DNA of 64,000 bases, taken from the NCBI RefSeq assembly GCF_030272615.1, contig NC_081410.1, positions 122,140,640 to 122,204,639 on the forward strand, given 5' to 3'. Origin of the DNA: Cryptomeria japonica (taxonomy: Eukaryota; Streptophyta; Pinopsida; Cupressales; Cupressaceae). The notes below the pieces were generated by a model that saw only the letters and a program-made list of their open reading frames with translations, searched no databases and was not told the origin of the DNA. Below, in pieces: positions 47,726 through 58,299 of this stretch (the stretch's first letter is position 1; each line of letters opens with the position of its first letter). Both the position numbers and the translations under genes were made by a program.

Positions 47726-47795
47726 GAGGCAGGTAGTGTAATGGTAGAGCACCTCAGCATGCTAATGGAAGGCTTTAGGTTGAGTTCATATAAAA
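47726..47795 (+). repeat. tRNA-like relic
   Basis: GTAGTGTAATGGTAGAGCAC resembles a tRNA A box plus D arm, and AGGTTGAGTTC about 40 bp later resembles a decayed B box. It aligns over ~55 bp with the tRNA-like sequences in the TRIM at 53159-53492 (shared GGTAGAGCAC, TGGAAGG and TAGGTT). It is too decayed for a functional tRNA. Confidence 0.5.
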
Positions 47796-48599
47796 TAACA
47801 CTTCTTTGTTTAGTCCAGACTGCTCGGGTATTCAAGAAAAAGTACTCACCCATGAAGGAACAAAAAGCGATCATTTGATTTTGGGTTAAGCAGGCCAACT
47901 TTGTTATCAGATTAGTTTGGTCCATGAAGTTGTTTAGGCCTAAAGTGTAGTTTTGAGGTCAATCTGAACCTTTTCATCAGGTCCATCCTGCGAAAAATAT
48001 AGTTCATCTGAACACCAGTATATGGACTAGGGTATTGGACAAACGTTAATGAAATGTCTTGATCTTGGCAACTCCTTTTACTTTTGTATTCCATCGGAAG
48101 AGGGCCAGCACATTATTTTTGGAAGTTTTCATCACGGGGAAATGTGGAAACAATAACAACTTTGCATTCCTGTTGGAAGTTTTCATTAAGGGCGAGTTTA
48201 GAAGTAATAATAACTTCCTATTTCTCTATGTTTTGTAGAGATCTACCAGTGTATCTTAACGTATTATTTTTATGATGTACTACTCGGTGATGCTACTGTG
48301 ACGTCTTATTTTGTCCTTTTACACATTCTCTCCCTTACAAAAAGTGACCAGCATTTTTTAGGAGGTTAGAGCTCATTTCCTTCATGAGAGCCATTGGGTG
48401 CTCTATTTTTCTAAGATAATAATTTCTCAATACATTGCCTTGCAAGCAATGAAGTATTCACCCTTGCTGAGTATCGTCTCAAGCCATTGCATATGTGCAA
48501 GATCAATGACTCTGTTTGACGAATAAATAAAATCCATCTCAACTACAAACAAACGCCTAGATAATCAACATGAACCTTTCAGATAATTATTTCCAGGGA

Positions 48600-49235
48600 G
48601 GATTGGCATCAATTGCAGATACAAACTTCCAGGAAATTTGAAGCAATTCTAAAAAGTTCGACATAGAGGATCCTTCATCTTAAATTTTCAGTGAGAAGCA
48701 TTCACAATATCCTAAAGGAAATAAAGATGAAGTTCTAGCTTAATGGTCCAATTTCTATAAACACCAAATTGCACTTAACACTTAAAGTTATCCTACATTA
48801 GGAGCCTTGTCTTCCACTACAGAGACCAGACTTCTGGTAAATTTAAAGCAATTCCAGAAAATTTGATTGATACATCAGATCCTTCATCTTAAGTTTTTAG
48901 TAAGAAAAACTCACAATATCTAGATCAAAATCAGGATGAAGTTAAAGCTAAAATAAATGGTCTGCATTTGTATGAATGCCAAATGGCTGTTAACGCTAAA
49001 AGTTATTGTACATTGGGACCTTAGCATTAACTGCAGAATCTAATGATCCAGTAAGTTTGAACTTTGAAGCAATTCTAGAAAATTTGACACATGCGACCTT
49101 CATCTTAAATTTTAAGTAAGAAGCATTCACAACATATAGATGTGAATTAAGATGAATTTCAAGCTGAAATGTTATATTTTGGTATGAATGCCACATGGCA
49201 CTTAACACTAGAAGTTATCCTACATTGAGCTGTAA
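48600..49235. repeat. Three ~210 bp degenerate tandem repeats
   Basis: Each unit contains GCAATTC-A-AAAATTTGA, CTTCATCTTAA-TTTT-AGTAAGAA, TCACAATAT, GATGAA-TT-AAGCT, and AGTTATCCTACATT. The last landmark recurs near 48787, 49002 and 49212, giving periods of about 215 and 210 bp. Non-coding. Confidence 0.8.
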
Positions 49236-49536
49236 ACATTCTATTTTGGTTAAGCCGAGCCTAATTTATTGCACCACATCCAAAGAAACATATAGGCATT
49301 ATATTCAATCATTTTCAGATCTTTTATGGTGAGTGTCAAGGGACATGCATATCTTCCAAATTTCAAATAAAGTCTCAAACTTTATTTGTGAGATCTAAAA
49401 TATTTAAGATTTACTCTTAGTTGTGGAGATAACTGCCATAAGGTTAGCCAGATAAGTCAAATTATTGCCTTGGTCCAATCAATTTTATCTGTGATAGATA
49501 CTCATTATCTCAAAATACATTTTTATCATTTATAAC

Positions 49537-50117
49537 CTAAGTCACAAGGTTCGAATTCAAATTCGAATTCGACAGCCATGAAATTTGGATGAAATTCAAC
49601 AAGGGAAAAATTTAAAAAAAAAAATTCGGATAAAATTTGCCTTATATAATTTTGTTTATTTTTAAATATATGTATACTTCTTATAAATTATCAAAATAGC
49701 CCTCATGTCTCACACTGCTATCAAAATAGCCCTCAAGTCTCACACTGCTATATGTATACGGCGACCTTGGCAGCCATGGAAGTGAATACCCGTGACCCAG
49801 CGGTTGCAGATACTGAGAATACCCGCGACCCAGTAGATACAAAGCATATACAAAGAATACCCGTGACCAGCTGAGTTGTTGTTTAGAGGCGGATGGCAGC
49901 ACTGTATAGAGAAAATCCGCCAAAAATCTTCAAAAAAACCCTAAACACTTTTCAGAAACCCTAGAAAAATACTTTTTAAAATTTTAACTTTAATAAAAAA
50001 AGATGACGTCCTGGCCGTACAAATTTATGGCTGAATTTGAATGAATTTTTAATAAAAGTTTGAAATTCGATTAAATTTGAACTTCATCCATGAAATTCGC
50101 TGTATTCTGTGACTTGG
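49537..50117. mobile_element. MITE-like element, 8 bp duplication (hAT-like)
   Basis: 581 bp flanked by TTTATAAC (49529-49536 and 50118-50125). Ends are short imperfect inverted repeats: CTAAGTCACAAGG on the left, and CCAAGTCACAGAA as the complement of the right end. Eight-bp duplications are characteristic of hAT transposons. Inside are a 30 bp direct duplication (TATCAAAATAGCCCTCA-GTCTCACACTGC, 49687-49750) and three copies of GAATACCCG-GACC. Confidence 0.65.
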
Positions 50118-51559
50118 TTTATAACTTTAAAAATTGAGTTTCTTTGGTTATAATGTAACTTCATAGTGCAAGAATAGAAAGCTGAATAAGGATTGTCATC
50201 TCTTTGGCCTAGTTGATTTCCATTTTTACAATTTTTCTCTGGTTTCTGGTTGTTTGTTTTTGTCATAAGATTTCTATATCTTTCCAAGTTGAAACCTAGA
50301 TGCATTTCTTTACCTATTTTATCTACAGTGGTAGCTTCTTGTGGTTTGTCACACATGCATGGCTTATCCGGAAATATTTTCAGAGCTGCCTTGGTGTTGT
50401 ATCTTACAAATCTCACATTGTGGCAAGACTTGGCCTTGTCATCTTGTTACTAAGCAGTTGCAGCGTGCATCATTAAATCTTGTGTCAGTGACAAATGTAC
50501 TATGTGGCCGCATCCAGTTAACATGTATATGGTCTTGCATTTAGCAGTGAATATTCCAAAACTTGTTTTAGCTAAGCAAACTTATGGAACGCCTCCAGAT
50601 AGGCATGCAGGCAGTTCATTTGATAATTCTAGTATCCTTTACAAACTATGTACCATTACGGATTTGGATATGAGGTTTCTGTTACTTTGTGTATCTATGG
50701 TATGGCTTGGTTATCCACATAGAAAGAAATATAAAAATTATAGGAAACATAAACAAAATTAATCATAATAGCAGTGTTACATGCTTAAATTAAAGAACAA
50801 CAAAACATGCTTAACTTTTGGTTTGATAAAGGCAGATGAAATATGACTAGGAGCAGTTTTGTGTGTGTTTTTAAATTATGTTCATAATTTTTTTAATAAA
50901 TTTTTTGTTTTGACCATGACTGTTGTTCTCGAGCCAGCGCTTTTAAAAAAAAAATGTTTTTATTATATGGCAGTTTGGTGCCCTAGATTATAGAAGAAAC
51001 TATGAGATACCAAATGCGATAGCACTACTAGAATGGTAATGGTGCTTGTATGGGTATGGGGCCTTCAGGGCAGTACCCGTTTATGTAGATATAACAAATG
51101 TTAAGGGACACTTTTGCATTTTTTCTGAGTTTCAACAGAATCTTAAGCTTGTTTAGTTGAAAAATAAATTGTATAAAAATTCAAACAGATACTTCCAACC
51201 ATAGCTATTAGCCAATCAACATAAAGAGAGCCTTTTATTTATTTAGAAATTTCATATAAAAAAATAAAATTATTAATATTTACACCTAAGCATTTTGTAG
51301 GATGTAACATAAGCAATTCCATACTAAAATGAAACAAAACTGAACAGATTTATCTGTTCTTTTGGCCTAGCTGATTCCCATTTCTGCAATTTCTAATCAT
51401 CAGTTGTTCTCCACAACCTTGGTGCCAATTCTCAAAACCAATGCTGATGTGATGCTAGCATATGCATCTATCTCTCTTCTAACATAATATACAATATAAT
51501 CTCAATCGCGATGGCAAATAGAATGTAATCTTTGGTTCCAATAATTATATTTTGACCAA

Positions 51560-51870
51560 AACTAGCTTTACCAATGGAAGGCAAGTCTATGATGGAATAA
51601 TAGCTGCACAGGAGTTATTGCACCTATAAATATTAAAACACAGAGGGATGCTTGGGGCTGCTCATAAAATCAGATATGTCAAAGGCTTTTGATAGGAGCA
51701 AATGAAAATTGGTGAGACTGTGAGAAAATTTAACATTTATAGAGACATCATACAATGGGTTATTAACTGCAATTCTGTATCAGCTTCTTTGCAATTGTAA
51801 TCCATAGAGATGTTTTCCTATGGTTTTAATAGGCACAAATAGAGGCATGCACAATTCTTCTTTCATTACT
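51560..51870 (+). pseudogene. LINE RT relic
   Basis: Translation in shifting frames gives GRQVYDGIIAAQELLH, a KxRYVKGF remnant where LINEs have KLDMSKAFD, and RDIIQWVINCNSVSASLQ. These match the L1 RT fingers region. It is short and heavily decayed; no ends were found. Confidence 0.7.
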
Positions 51871-52059
51871 ATAGGTTCGCATTAACATAATTTATATCCT
51901 TTAATGGATTTTGATACTTCTTTCATTTTGGGAATACACATACATTTGCAAGAGAACCATGGTCGTACTGCTAAAATGACTTGAAACTTTGGAAGTATGA
52001 GCTTCCCTCATTGATAGAAGTTTTTCTTCATTTGATTCACATAGCTTGTCCAATTTGTA

Positions 52060-52930
52060 GTGTAGCTAATTTTTGAGGTAGAAATCAACCTTATCTTGAA
52101 CAGTCAATTTTCTTGTCTTCAAGTGCTGATGTGTTTCCTCAAAATCTGCATCTTGTGTATATGCTTCCCCACAAGCTTCCCTTTTGAGAGGCTTAGATTG
52201 TGAAATGGTTGTCAAGTCTGAAACTTGTTTTGAAATTGGTGGCTTAGATCGCATACCTGCCATTACATTTGTGCTTCTTTTCAAATTTCTTGTACTTGAT
52301 CACCAAATGGAATTGTTAAAGAAATCATGTCCATTTGTAGTGTGTTTCTTATTGTAATTTATCATGTGCTGGCAAAAAAGTTTATGCTCAACTTGAACAA
52401 TTGTATCCTTTGCCTTCAAATATCGTTTCCATTTCGTAATGATTGAACAAGTGCATTAATAGAACAGTTTCTTACAACTTCAGAAAATTCCTCTAAATGA
52501 TGACAAATTAGCTTCCTTTCTTGCCATAAATCCGCCCATATGGCACATCCACTTGCATCCATTTCAACTTTGAATGGATGCTGCAAATCAGGAAGAGCAA
52601 GCACTCATGCATGGTTGATTTTGTATTACAATGAATCAAAAGTGCCTTCCTGTTCCTTACCCCGGTGAAAACCCTTGCCACTTCACAGTGGCATATTATG
52701 TTGTTATTGTAGAGAATTTAGGAATAAACTTTCTAATATACTGAATTGTTCCAACAAAGCTCCTTGCTTCTGTAGTGTTGGTGAATTGTTGATAATCTCA
52801 ATTTTTTCTGTATCAACTCTTATCTCTATTCCATTGAAATGTCCAAAATAAACCAGTGATCGCTTTGTAAAGACACATTTCTTTACGTTGCATAGTGTTT
52901 CTTTGAGTTCCTGGCTTAGTGGGATGAGGT
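52060..52930 (-). pseudogene. Ty3/gypsy RT-RNase H relic
   Basis: On the minus strand, 52910-52790 encodes CNVKKCVFTKRSLVYFGHFN and IEIRVDTEKIEII, the RT thumb of gypsy elements. 52604-52416 encodes LALPDLQHPFKVEMDASGCA, the start of gypsy RNase H with its catalytic Asp. Around 52290-52220 the sequence resembles the RNase H end (ERSTNVMAGMRSKPPIS, where relatives have VADMLSRPPIS). Several stops and frameshifts. It is a different family from the Tat element. Confidence 0.8.
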
Positions 52931-53168
52931 TTTGGGGACAATAATTTTTTTTAAATTTGGGGACAGTAGGATGACAACTATCAGAATAACTTAAACAAAC
53001 TAAAAGCAGCTGAAATTTTAAGTAAATATGATGTATAGCACCTGCAATGACAGTCCTCCCCCTTTTCCCTTTCAGGTTTTAAGGGTTTTTCCTTAAAAAG
53101 ATACCTTTTTAAAAAAAAATTATGCACCAAATAGAGCAAGCTGTCCTGAAAAAGGGACTGTTGAGACA

Positions 53169-53240
53169 TGGACCAGCTAGGACTCGAACCTAGGACCTTC
53201 CAAACACTGTTGGAGTGCTCTACCACTGAGCTACTAGCCC
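53169..53240 (-). repeat. tRNA-like sequence in the 3' LTR of the TRIM
   Basis: The minus strand folds as a tRNA: 7 bp acceptor (GGGCTAG/CTGGTCC with G-U pairs), D arm GCTC/GAGC, and T arm CTAGG-TTCGAGT-CCTAG (perfect). A box TAGCTCAGTGG and B box GGTTCGAGTCC match the Pol III consensus. The anticodon arm is imperfect and lacks U33, so it is probably not a functional tRNA. Confidence 0.8.
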
Positions 53241-53367
53241 ATCTTGGACTAGTCCATCGTTGATCCGGGTGTGGCTTATTTCCAACACCAACACCCCCCC
53301 TTAAGCCACACCTCTTGTGTGCTTGGGGCTCCTAGCCTGGACCTGGCTCTGATACCATGTTGAGACA

Positions 53368-53439
53368 TGGACCAGCTAGGACTCGAACCTAGGACCTTCC
53401 ATACGCTGCTGGAGTGCTCTACCACTGAGCTACTAGCCC
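53368..53439 (-). repeat. tRNA-like sequence in the 5' LTR of the TRIM
   Basis: Same 72 nt structure as the other copy with a few differences in the anticodon arm (CTCCAGCAGCGTATGGA). Identical A and B boxes. It lies 10 bp from the LTR/primer-site junction. Confidence 0.8.
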
Positions 53440-53556
53440 CTTTTGGACTAGTCCATCGTCGATCTGGGTGTGGCTTATTTCCAACACCAACACCCCCCCT
53501 TAAGCCACACCTCTCGTGTGCTTGGGGTCCTAGCTGGTCCATGTCTCAACAGGGAC

Positions 53557-54745
53557 ATTCCCTCCAAGTCCCTAAGTCCTCAGGACAATACTTGGACTTT
53601 GGGGGTATGTGACCTCTTGAAACAATGATATTAATATCTTTATTTCTTTCAAAAACTTGAAAGACTTGTATCGACTAATGCCGTTATGCTTTGTCTGTTG
53701 CACAGAAAACCAAAAAACAATCTAGTTACACTATTACACATGTAGAACTTGTTTCCATTTTGAAGGATGGTCTTCTTTACGCTCTCCTCCTCCATGCAAA
53801 CTTGGTGGTACCCAATTCAAGCTCCTCCTAGTTGATATTTTGAATGTTGAAGTGGACCCATCAATTCACAAGATTGGTTACTTGTTCTTGATAGTAATCT
53901 TGTTCAAGGCAAGTCTCCAACAGTCTCCATTCTATACCATGATAATGTGTGACCTTCACTGTCAAATACTAGGGTGGATGCTCTCTTTTTCTAACATTTC
54001 TTGAAGCCGTTTCATTGTTTGATTGCTCTTCAAGTGTTATTGCCTAGACAAACCATAGAATAAATTTTGCCAACAAATGATACTTATAAATATAAAATAT
54101 GATGTTTCCACAGTCCATAATTGTTTGTTTAATATTTTCTGGATAAAACTGTGTTAAAATATTTTTGTGTCAACATTTCGATCATACCACATGATCCCTC
54201 ATCAGGATAAGAAATAAATAATGTTGGGAAAATTGGAAGATTTAGCAAGCATAAATATAGGCAGGATTTACAAAAACAAGGACGTGAGAAATTGTACTGT
54301 CCCAGGGTTTGTGAATTCCTCTTTAACTGATGCAAAATATTAACTCAGTTCATATGTCTAATTGGCAATGCAGAATTTTCCCTTGGAGGGATCTAACCCA
54401 AACTCAGATCAGATATAATTCTCTATACATTTAGCAGAGAAGGAAAATAAGCACTGAAAATATAGAATAGTTGAATTCTGATGCAATCTGGAACGTTTAT
54501 TTATTACATCAAGGAATCATACAGGAGTTAAATGAGTCCAAAAGTCACCTCCATGATCCTTAGTACACCCAGGGCTGTTACTGAACTGGTTAAACAGTTT
54601 GTAACCAGATTGGGGATGACTGATTGATCACTTTGCTACAGTTCCCACCTGGTGGAAATTTGCCCAGATTTGATTTCTGCAAACTGCCTTTAATCGGTGC
54701 TGGGTTAGGGTTGGAAACTTCACTATGGGTTTTTGGGTAGCGAGA
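53557..54745. other. Intron sequence with one PLE-like terminal motif
   Basis: No gene. The minus strand at 54215-54121 carries CCTGATGAGGGATCATGTGG, then ATGATCGAAATGTTGAC. The pattern recurs in diverged form in the inverted repeat at 62770-63660; see findings. Confidence 0.5.
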
Positions 54746-55787
54746 TGTAATGTCCCCACTTTGAAATAAAATTTAATAATAAATGATAATAATAAAATTA
54801 AAATATTTAAAATTAAATTAAAATATAAAATAATATAATTAAATATAATTAAATATGATTAATTAAAAATTAATTAAGTTAATGAAAAGTCAAAAGACAT
54901 GAAAGGAAAAGTTGTGACTCCCTCAACAATGAGATATAAAAGGGAGAAGAGAACCTCATTTGAGAGGGGGAATAATTTGAAAATGAGAGGTGCAGATCTG
55001 ATATAAATAATAAATGCAGATCTGATTATGAGAGGTTGTGTCCCTTTCAAAGGGCAGAAATAATGAAGAGTTGCACTCTTTCAAAGGGTGCTAATGGTGA
55101 AAGGGCGTGTCTCTTGCCAAAGGGTATACATGATGAAGTGGTGTAACCTTTCCCTCACATTGAGAGATATAAAGGAAAGGAATCAAAGCATCCAATAACA
55201 TCACCATGGATTGATAAGATCAGAACTGTTTTTATGTTACAAGCAGTAACATCTTTGTTCTTAGTGGTATGCATGGGGATGAGCTGAGTTGTTCATTCAC
55301 ATTTTGGCATAAAGTGGTTATATATACTTATGGATAGAAAACCGGAAGAACACCACCATCATTGCCCAGTTGGGTGGTTCTATATGCACAGAGTCAGTAA
55401 ACCAGATCGCATGAATACATGGACTGGTGTCAGGGATGACAGTATATACATAGCATAGTGACAAAGAACTACAACACAAACCACGACAGTACAGTTTCCA
55501 TTACAAAATCAGTCATAGACACAAATTACATACTCATATCAATGAATGACACCTTCAGAACTGCTGGTATCATTAACTCTATCAGTCATAACATATCCTT
55601 AATTGTCAAAATCCGGAAAGCTGATCAAGATAAGTTCCATTATTCGAATTAATCTCAGAATTTTATAGTAAAATATATCTAATTCTGATAAAATTGTATT
55701 TATTAATATATTACTATTCTAATTTGTGGTTATTAGAATGGATGTCTCAGGTTTAAATTAAGGGAAATCCCAAGTTGGGACATTACA
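54746..55787 (+). mobile_element. Solo LTR, 1042 bp
   Basis: Starts TGTAATGTCCCCACTT, ends AAGTTGGGACATTACA (inverted ends, TG...CA), and is flanked by the 5 bp duplication CGAGA (54741-54745 and 55788-55792). Inside are ATATAAAAGGGAGAAGAG near 54933 and GATATAAAGG near 55167, two possible TATA boxes. There are also three diverged CTTTCAAAGGG-type units (55035-55130). No coding region or internal domain, so it is the product of LTR-LTR recombination. Orientation is inferred from the TATA boxes. Confidence 0.9.
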
Positions 55788-56449
55788 CGAGATATGCTCT
55801 GTGCAGCTTGGATCAAGCAAATAAATCAGGTGACCCCCCTTTAGAGGTTAATTTTCCAGGCGTAGTACCAAATTGAGTATGTAGATGTTATATAGGTTGT
55901 CTAGCCACTTTACAGAAAGGAAAGACTTTCAAACAATGATGACCAGAAGCTGGTCACTTGCTGTCCTTACAGCAGGTGCGCTATCCTGAGATCTTGTTAG
56001 ATGCCTTGAAAAGGAGTGAAGCACAAGATTTTAGCCAACAACCAAGTGATTAAAAGATAAAAAGGTCTGAGCGAGGGTTTTCATCCCACCTCAAAGTGCT
56101 GTAACTCTAGGGTTTTCATCCAAAATTACAGGTCAGAAATTAATTTTGAAAAAATCTATTCTCCATATCCCCCAAATGAGCCTTGAGCTCAACTATTTAC
56201 ACCTATTTGAAACCAACCAAAGATAAGCTAATCTTGTTTGAAGTTGAATTCCCTTTGGCGCTCACCTGAATATCACCTTTAATTTTTCATTTGAATTTTG
56301 AAGACTTAATTTTATATTTATATTTCATGTTTTATTAGTTATATTTTATACTTAAATATGAATTAAATAATGTGTTGGTTTGGTGTTTAAAAACACCTTT
56401 ATTCCATGAGTGGTCTGGCAGCTGACCTGATTAGGGGGAACATGACAGA

Positions 56450-57290
56450 ATGGCCGACAAGCATTGAGGAGAGAAAGCCAACTTTTAAAATAGAGAAATA
56501 AAACAAATAATACAGTAAAACAAAGCCAAAAAAATTAAAGGATAACTCACGAGACAGGAAGTACAATAAGAACAAAGAAATAAAGTAAGAAGGAAAAGGC
56601 AAAGAAAAGTGAAATAACAAATTGTTGAATAAGAAAAATAAAAGAATAGCTAGTAAAAATATAAATTGATGAAAATAGAGAAATAAGAAAAATAAAATAA
56701 ATAAAATAGTGGTAACAAATTAAAGAGAACAAAGGATGAAAAGAAATGAAAAGGAGTGATAAATTAAACTAAAGAGTAAATAAGCAAAATAAAACAAGGA
56801 AATAGGAGAGAGAAAAAAAGACAAAATTGAATCTAATTAATAAATAACACCAGGGAAACCAACTACTAGAAGAGAAATTAATAATCACAATAAAACAGAA
56901 GGAAGAGAAAAACATGATAAGAAAAAGGGGTAGAAGACTTCAACAAATAGGACACAAAAATGAACCCAAGGAAACCCAAGAACAACTAAAAATAAATACC
57001 TATATATTTATTGTCATTTACATAACTATAAATATATTACAGAGGAAAAGAAAAGAGAACAAGAAAGAAGACGATGAGAGAAAGAGGGTTAGAACATGAG
57101 AGGAAAGAAAAAGGGAGGACAAGGTCAAGGTGTAGAAACAAACTACATGATGAAGGAAGAAAGAATGAAAGGAAGCTAATAACAAAGGGAATGAGAATGG
57201 TGAGACGGGGATTGAGGAAGGAAAAAAGGAAAGGAGGAAGGAGACAAGAAAGCAGACATGAGGGGAAGAGATCAATGGGAGGTAGAGGCA
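56450..57290 (-). repeat. Long purine/pyrimidine-skewed tract
   Basis: The plus strand is almost entirely A/G (AGAAAAATAAAA, GAAAGAAGG) for about 840 bp. The minus strand therefore has long Phe/Ser/Leu frames that are not genes. It lies immediately downstream of the Penelope-like GIY-YIG region and may be its 3' UTR. Confidence 0.7.
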
Positions 57291-57409
57291 GCTAAGTTCT
57301 TTAGATGGGCAAGCAATGGTTTACAAGAGAGACTCAAAGGCCATCCATCACCATAGTTGAGGCTGGAAGGCTGGTTGATGATTTCTATGACTTCCTAGAG
57401 TTTTCTTCT

Positions 57410-58205
57410 TCTGAAGTTTGTTTAGCTTAGCCAAGATTTGACAATCTGCTAAGAAAATATGGTGTTTGGAGTTGAAAAGTCCTTGGAAAGAGCTAACTTG
57501 GTGTAACAATCATGTTTAATATCCGCACTATGTTCCTTGAGTCTAGTTCTAAAAGAGTGATCAATCTCTCCAATGTGTGGGAGATCACAAGAGCACATGA
57601 CCTTATAGACTTTAAAATGAAGGGGTCCATGGGGTATTTGAGAGATGGAAACCGGTTGTGAAGGGGGTCAATTGGTTTTGAAGCACATCAAATGCCTTTT
57701 TTAATTCCTAGGTATGTGTTTGCTTTTATAAACCATTGAGTTTGAAGACCTTGGTTAGGTGTGAGAGTTCTAATTCTAGGAAACCATCCATCACAAATTC
57801 AATAATCCCTTGCTGCGAAAGTTTTCAGAATGCCAACTTTTTTAGGAAGGATCATGATTGGAGGAGGAATGGAGGTAAAAATTAGTATGGGTGGCTTTTC
57901 TAAAGATGCAGTGACCAAGGGAGCCATCAGGTTTTTTGATTAGAAGGACATGAAGGAAAGGGAGTTGGTCATTTGATTCCAACTCTTTGGTGAAAGTGAT
58001 GCATTTATCAATGTTGCTTAGGTGGGAATGAAACTTTTCTAAGTTTTGTTGGCCATGTGGCCAACAAAATATTAGTATTGTCTACATGGTGCTTCCACCA
58101 TTTGGGCTTGAGGGGGAAAGAATGAAGGGAAATCTCTTCAAAATGCTCCATATAGAGGCAATTGAATCTCATGCTCTAATGTCCTATAAGGAGGCAAATC
58201 CTTGG
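57410..58205 (-). pseudogene. Penelope-like element: RT palm and GIY-YIG endonuclease, decayed
   Basis: On the minus strand 58160-58070 reads YMEHFEEISLHSFPLKPKWW, then HVDNT where PLE RTs have (F/Y)VDDT. After a frameshift, about 58055-57850 reads HLSNIDKCITFTKELESNDQ, LPFLHVLLIKKPDGSLGHCI and THTNFYLHSSSNHDPS, the classic Penelope RT thumb. 57660-57500 reads VYKVMCSCDLPHIGE and RTRLKEHSADIKH, a GIY-YIG endonuclease core. RT followed by GIY-YIG is unique to Penelope-like elements. In plants, these are known mainly from conifers (Dryad group). Several frameshifts and stops make it inactive. Confidence 0.9.
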
Positions 58206-58299
58206 GAGTTTGGAACACTTTTTTCTTTTATCTCTTTTTAGTACCTTTTATCTTAAAAATCTATACTACATCAACTTTTTTATTCTTCAAAGTAAGTAA

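Larger units (their letters stand above)
53159..53551 (-). mobile_element. TRIM-like mini-retrotransposon with tRNA-like LTRs, rearranged
   Basis: 393 bp flanked by the 5 bp duplication GGGAC (53154-53158 and 53552-53556). On the minus strand a complete miniature LTR element is visible: LTR (53492-53358, 135 bp), initiator-Met primer site TGGTATCAGAGCC (53357-53345), ~50 bp, polypurine tract TTAAGGGGGGG (53304-53294), LTR (53293-53159, 135 bp). The extra 53493-53551 repeats the polypurine/internal part. It ends in an inverted copy of the LTR 3' end, so the whole insert has 24-25 bp terminal inverted repeats. Each LTR contains a 72 nt tRNA-like sequence. Confidence 0.85.

Noticed and set aside
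53169-53439. Two functional tRNA genes
   Set aside because: A and B boxes and the acceptor and T stems are intact, but the anticodon arm is imperfect, U33 is missing, and both copies are parts of LTRs.
56399-57295. Phe/Ser/Leu-rich minus-strand ORFs resembling membrane proteins
   Set aside because: They arise from the purine-skewed plus strand; repeated Phe/Ser/Leu without any conserved motif.
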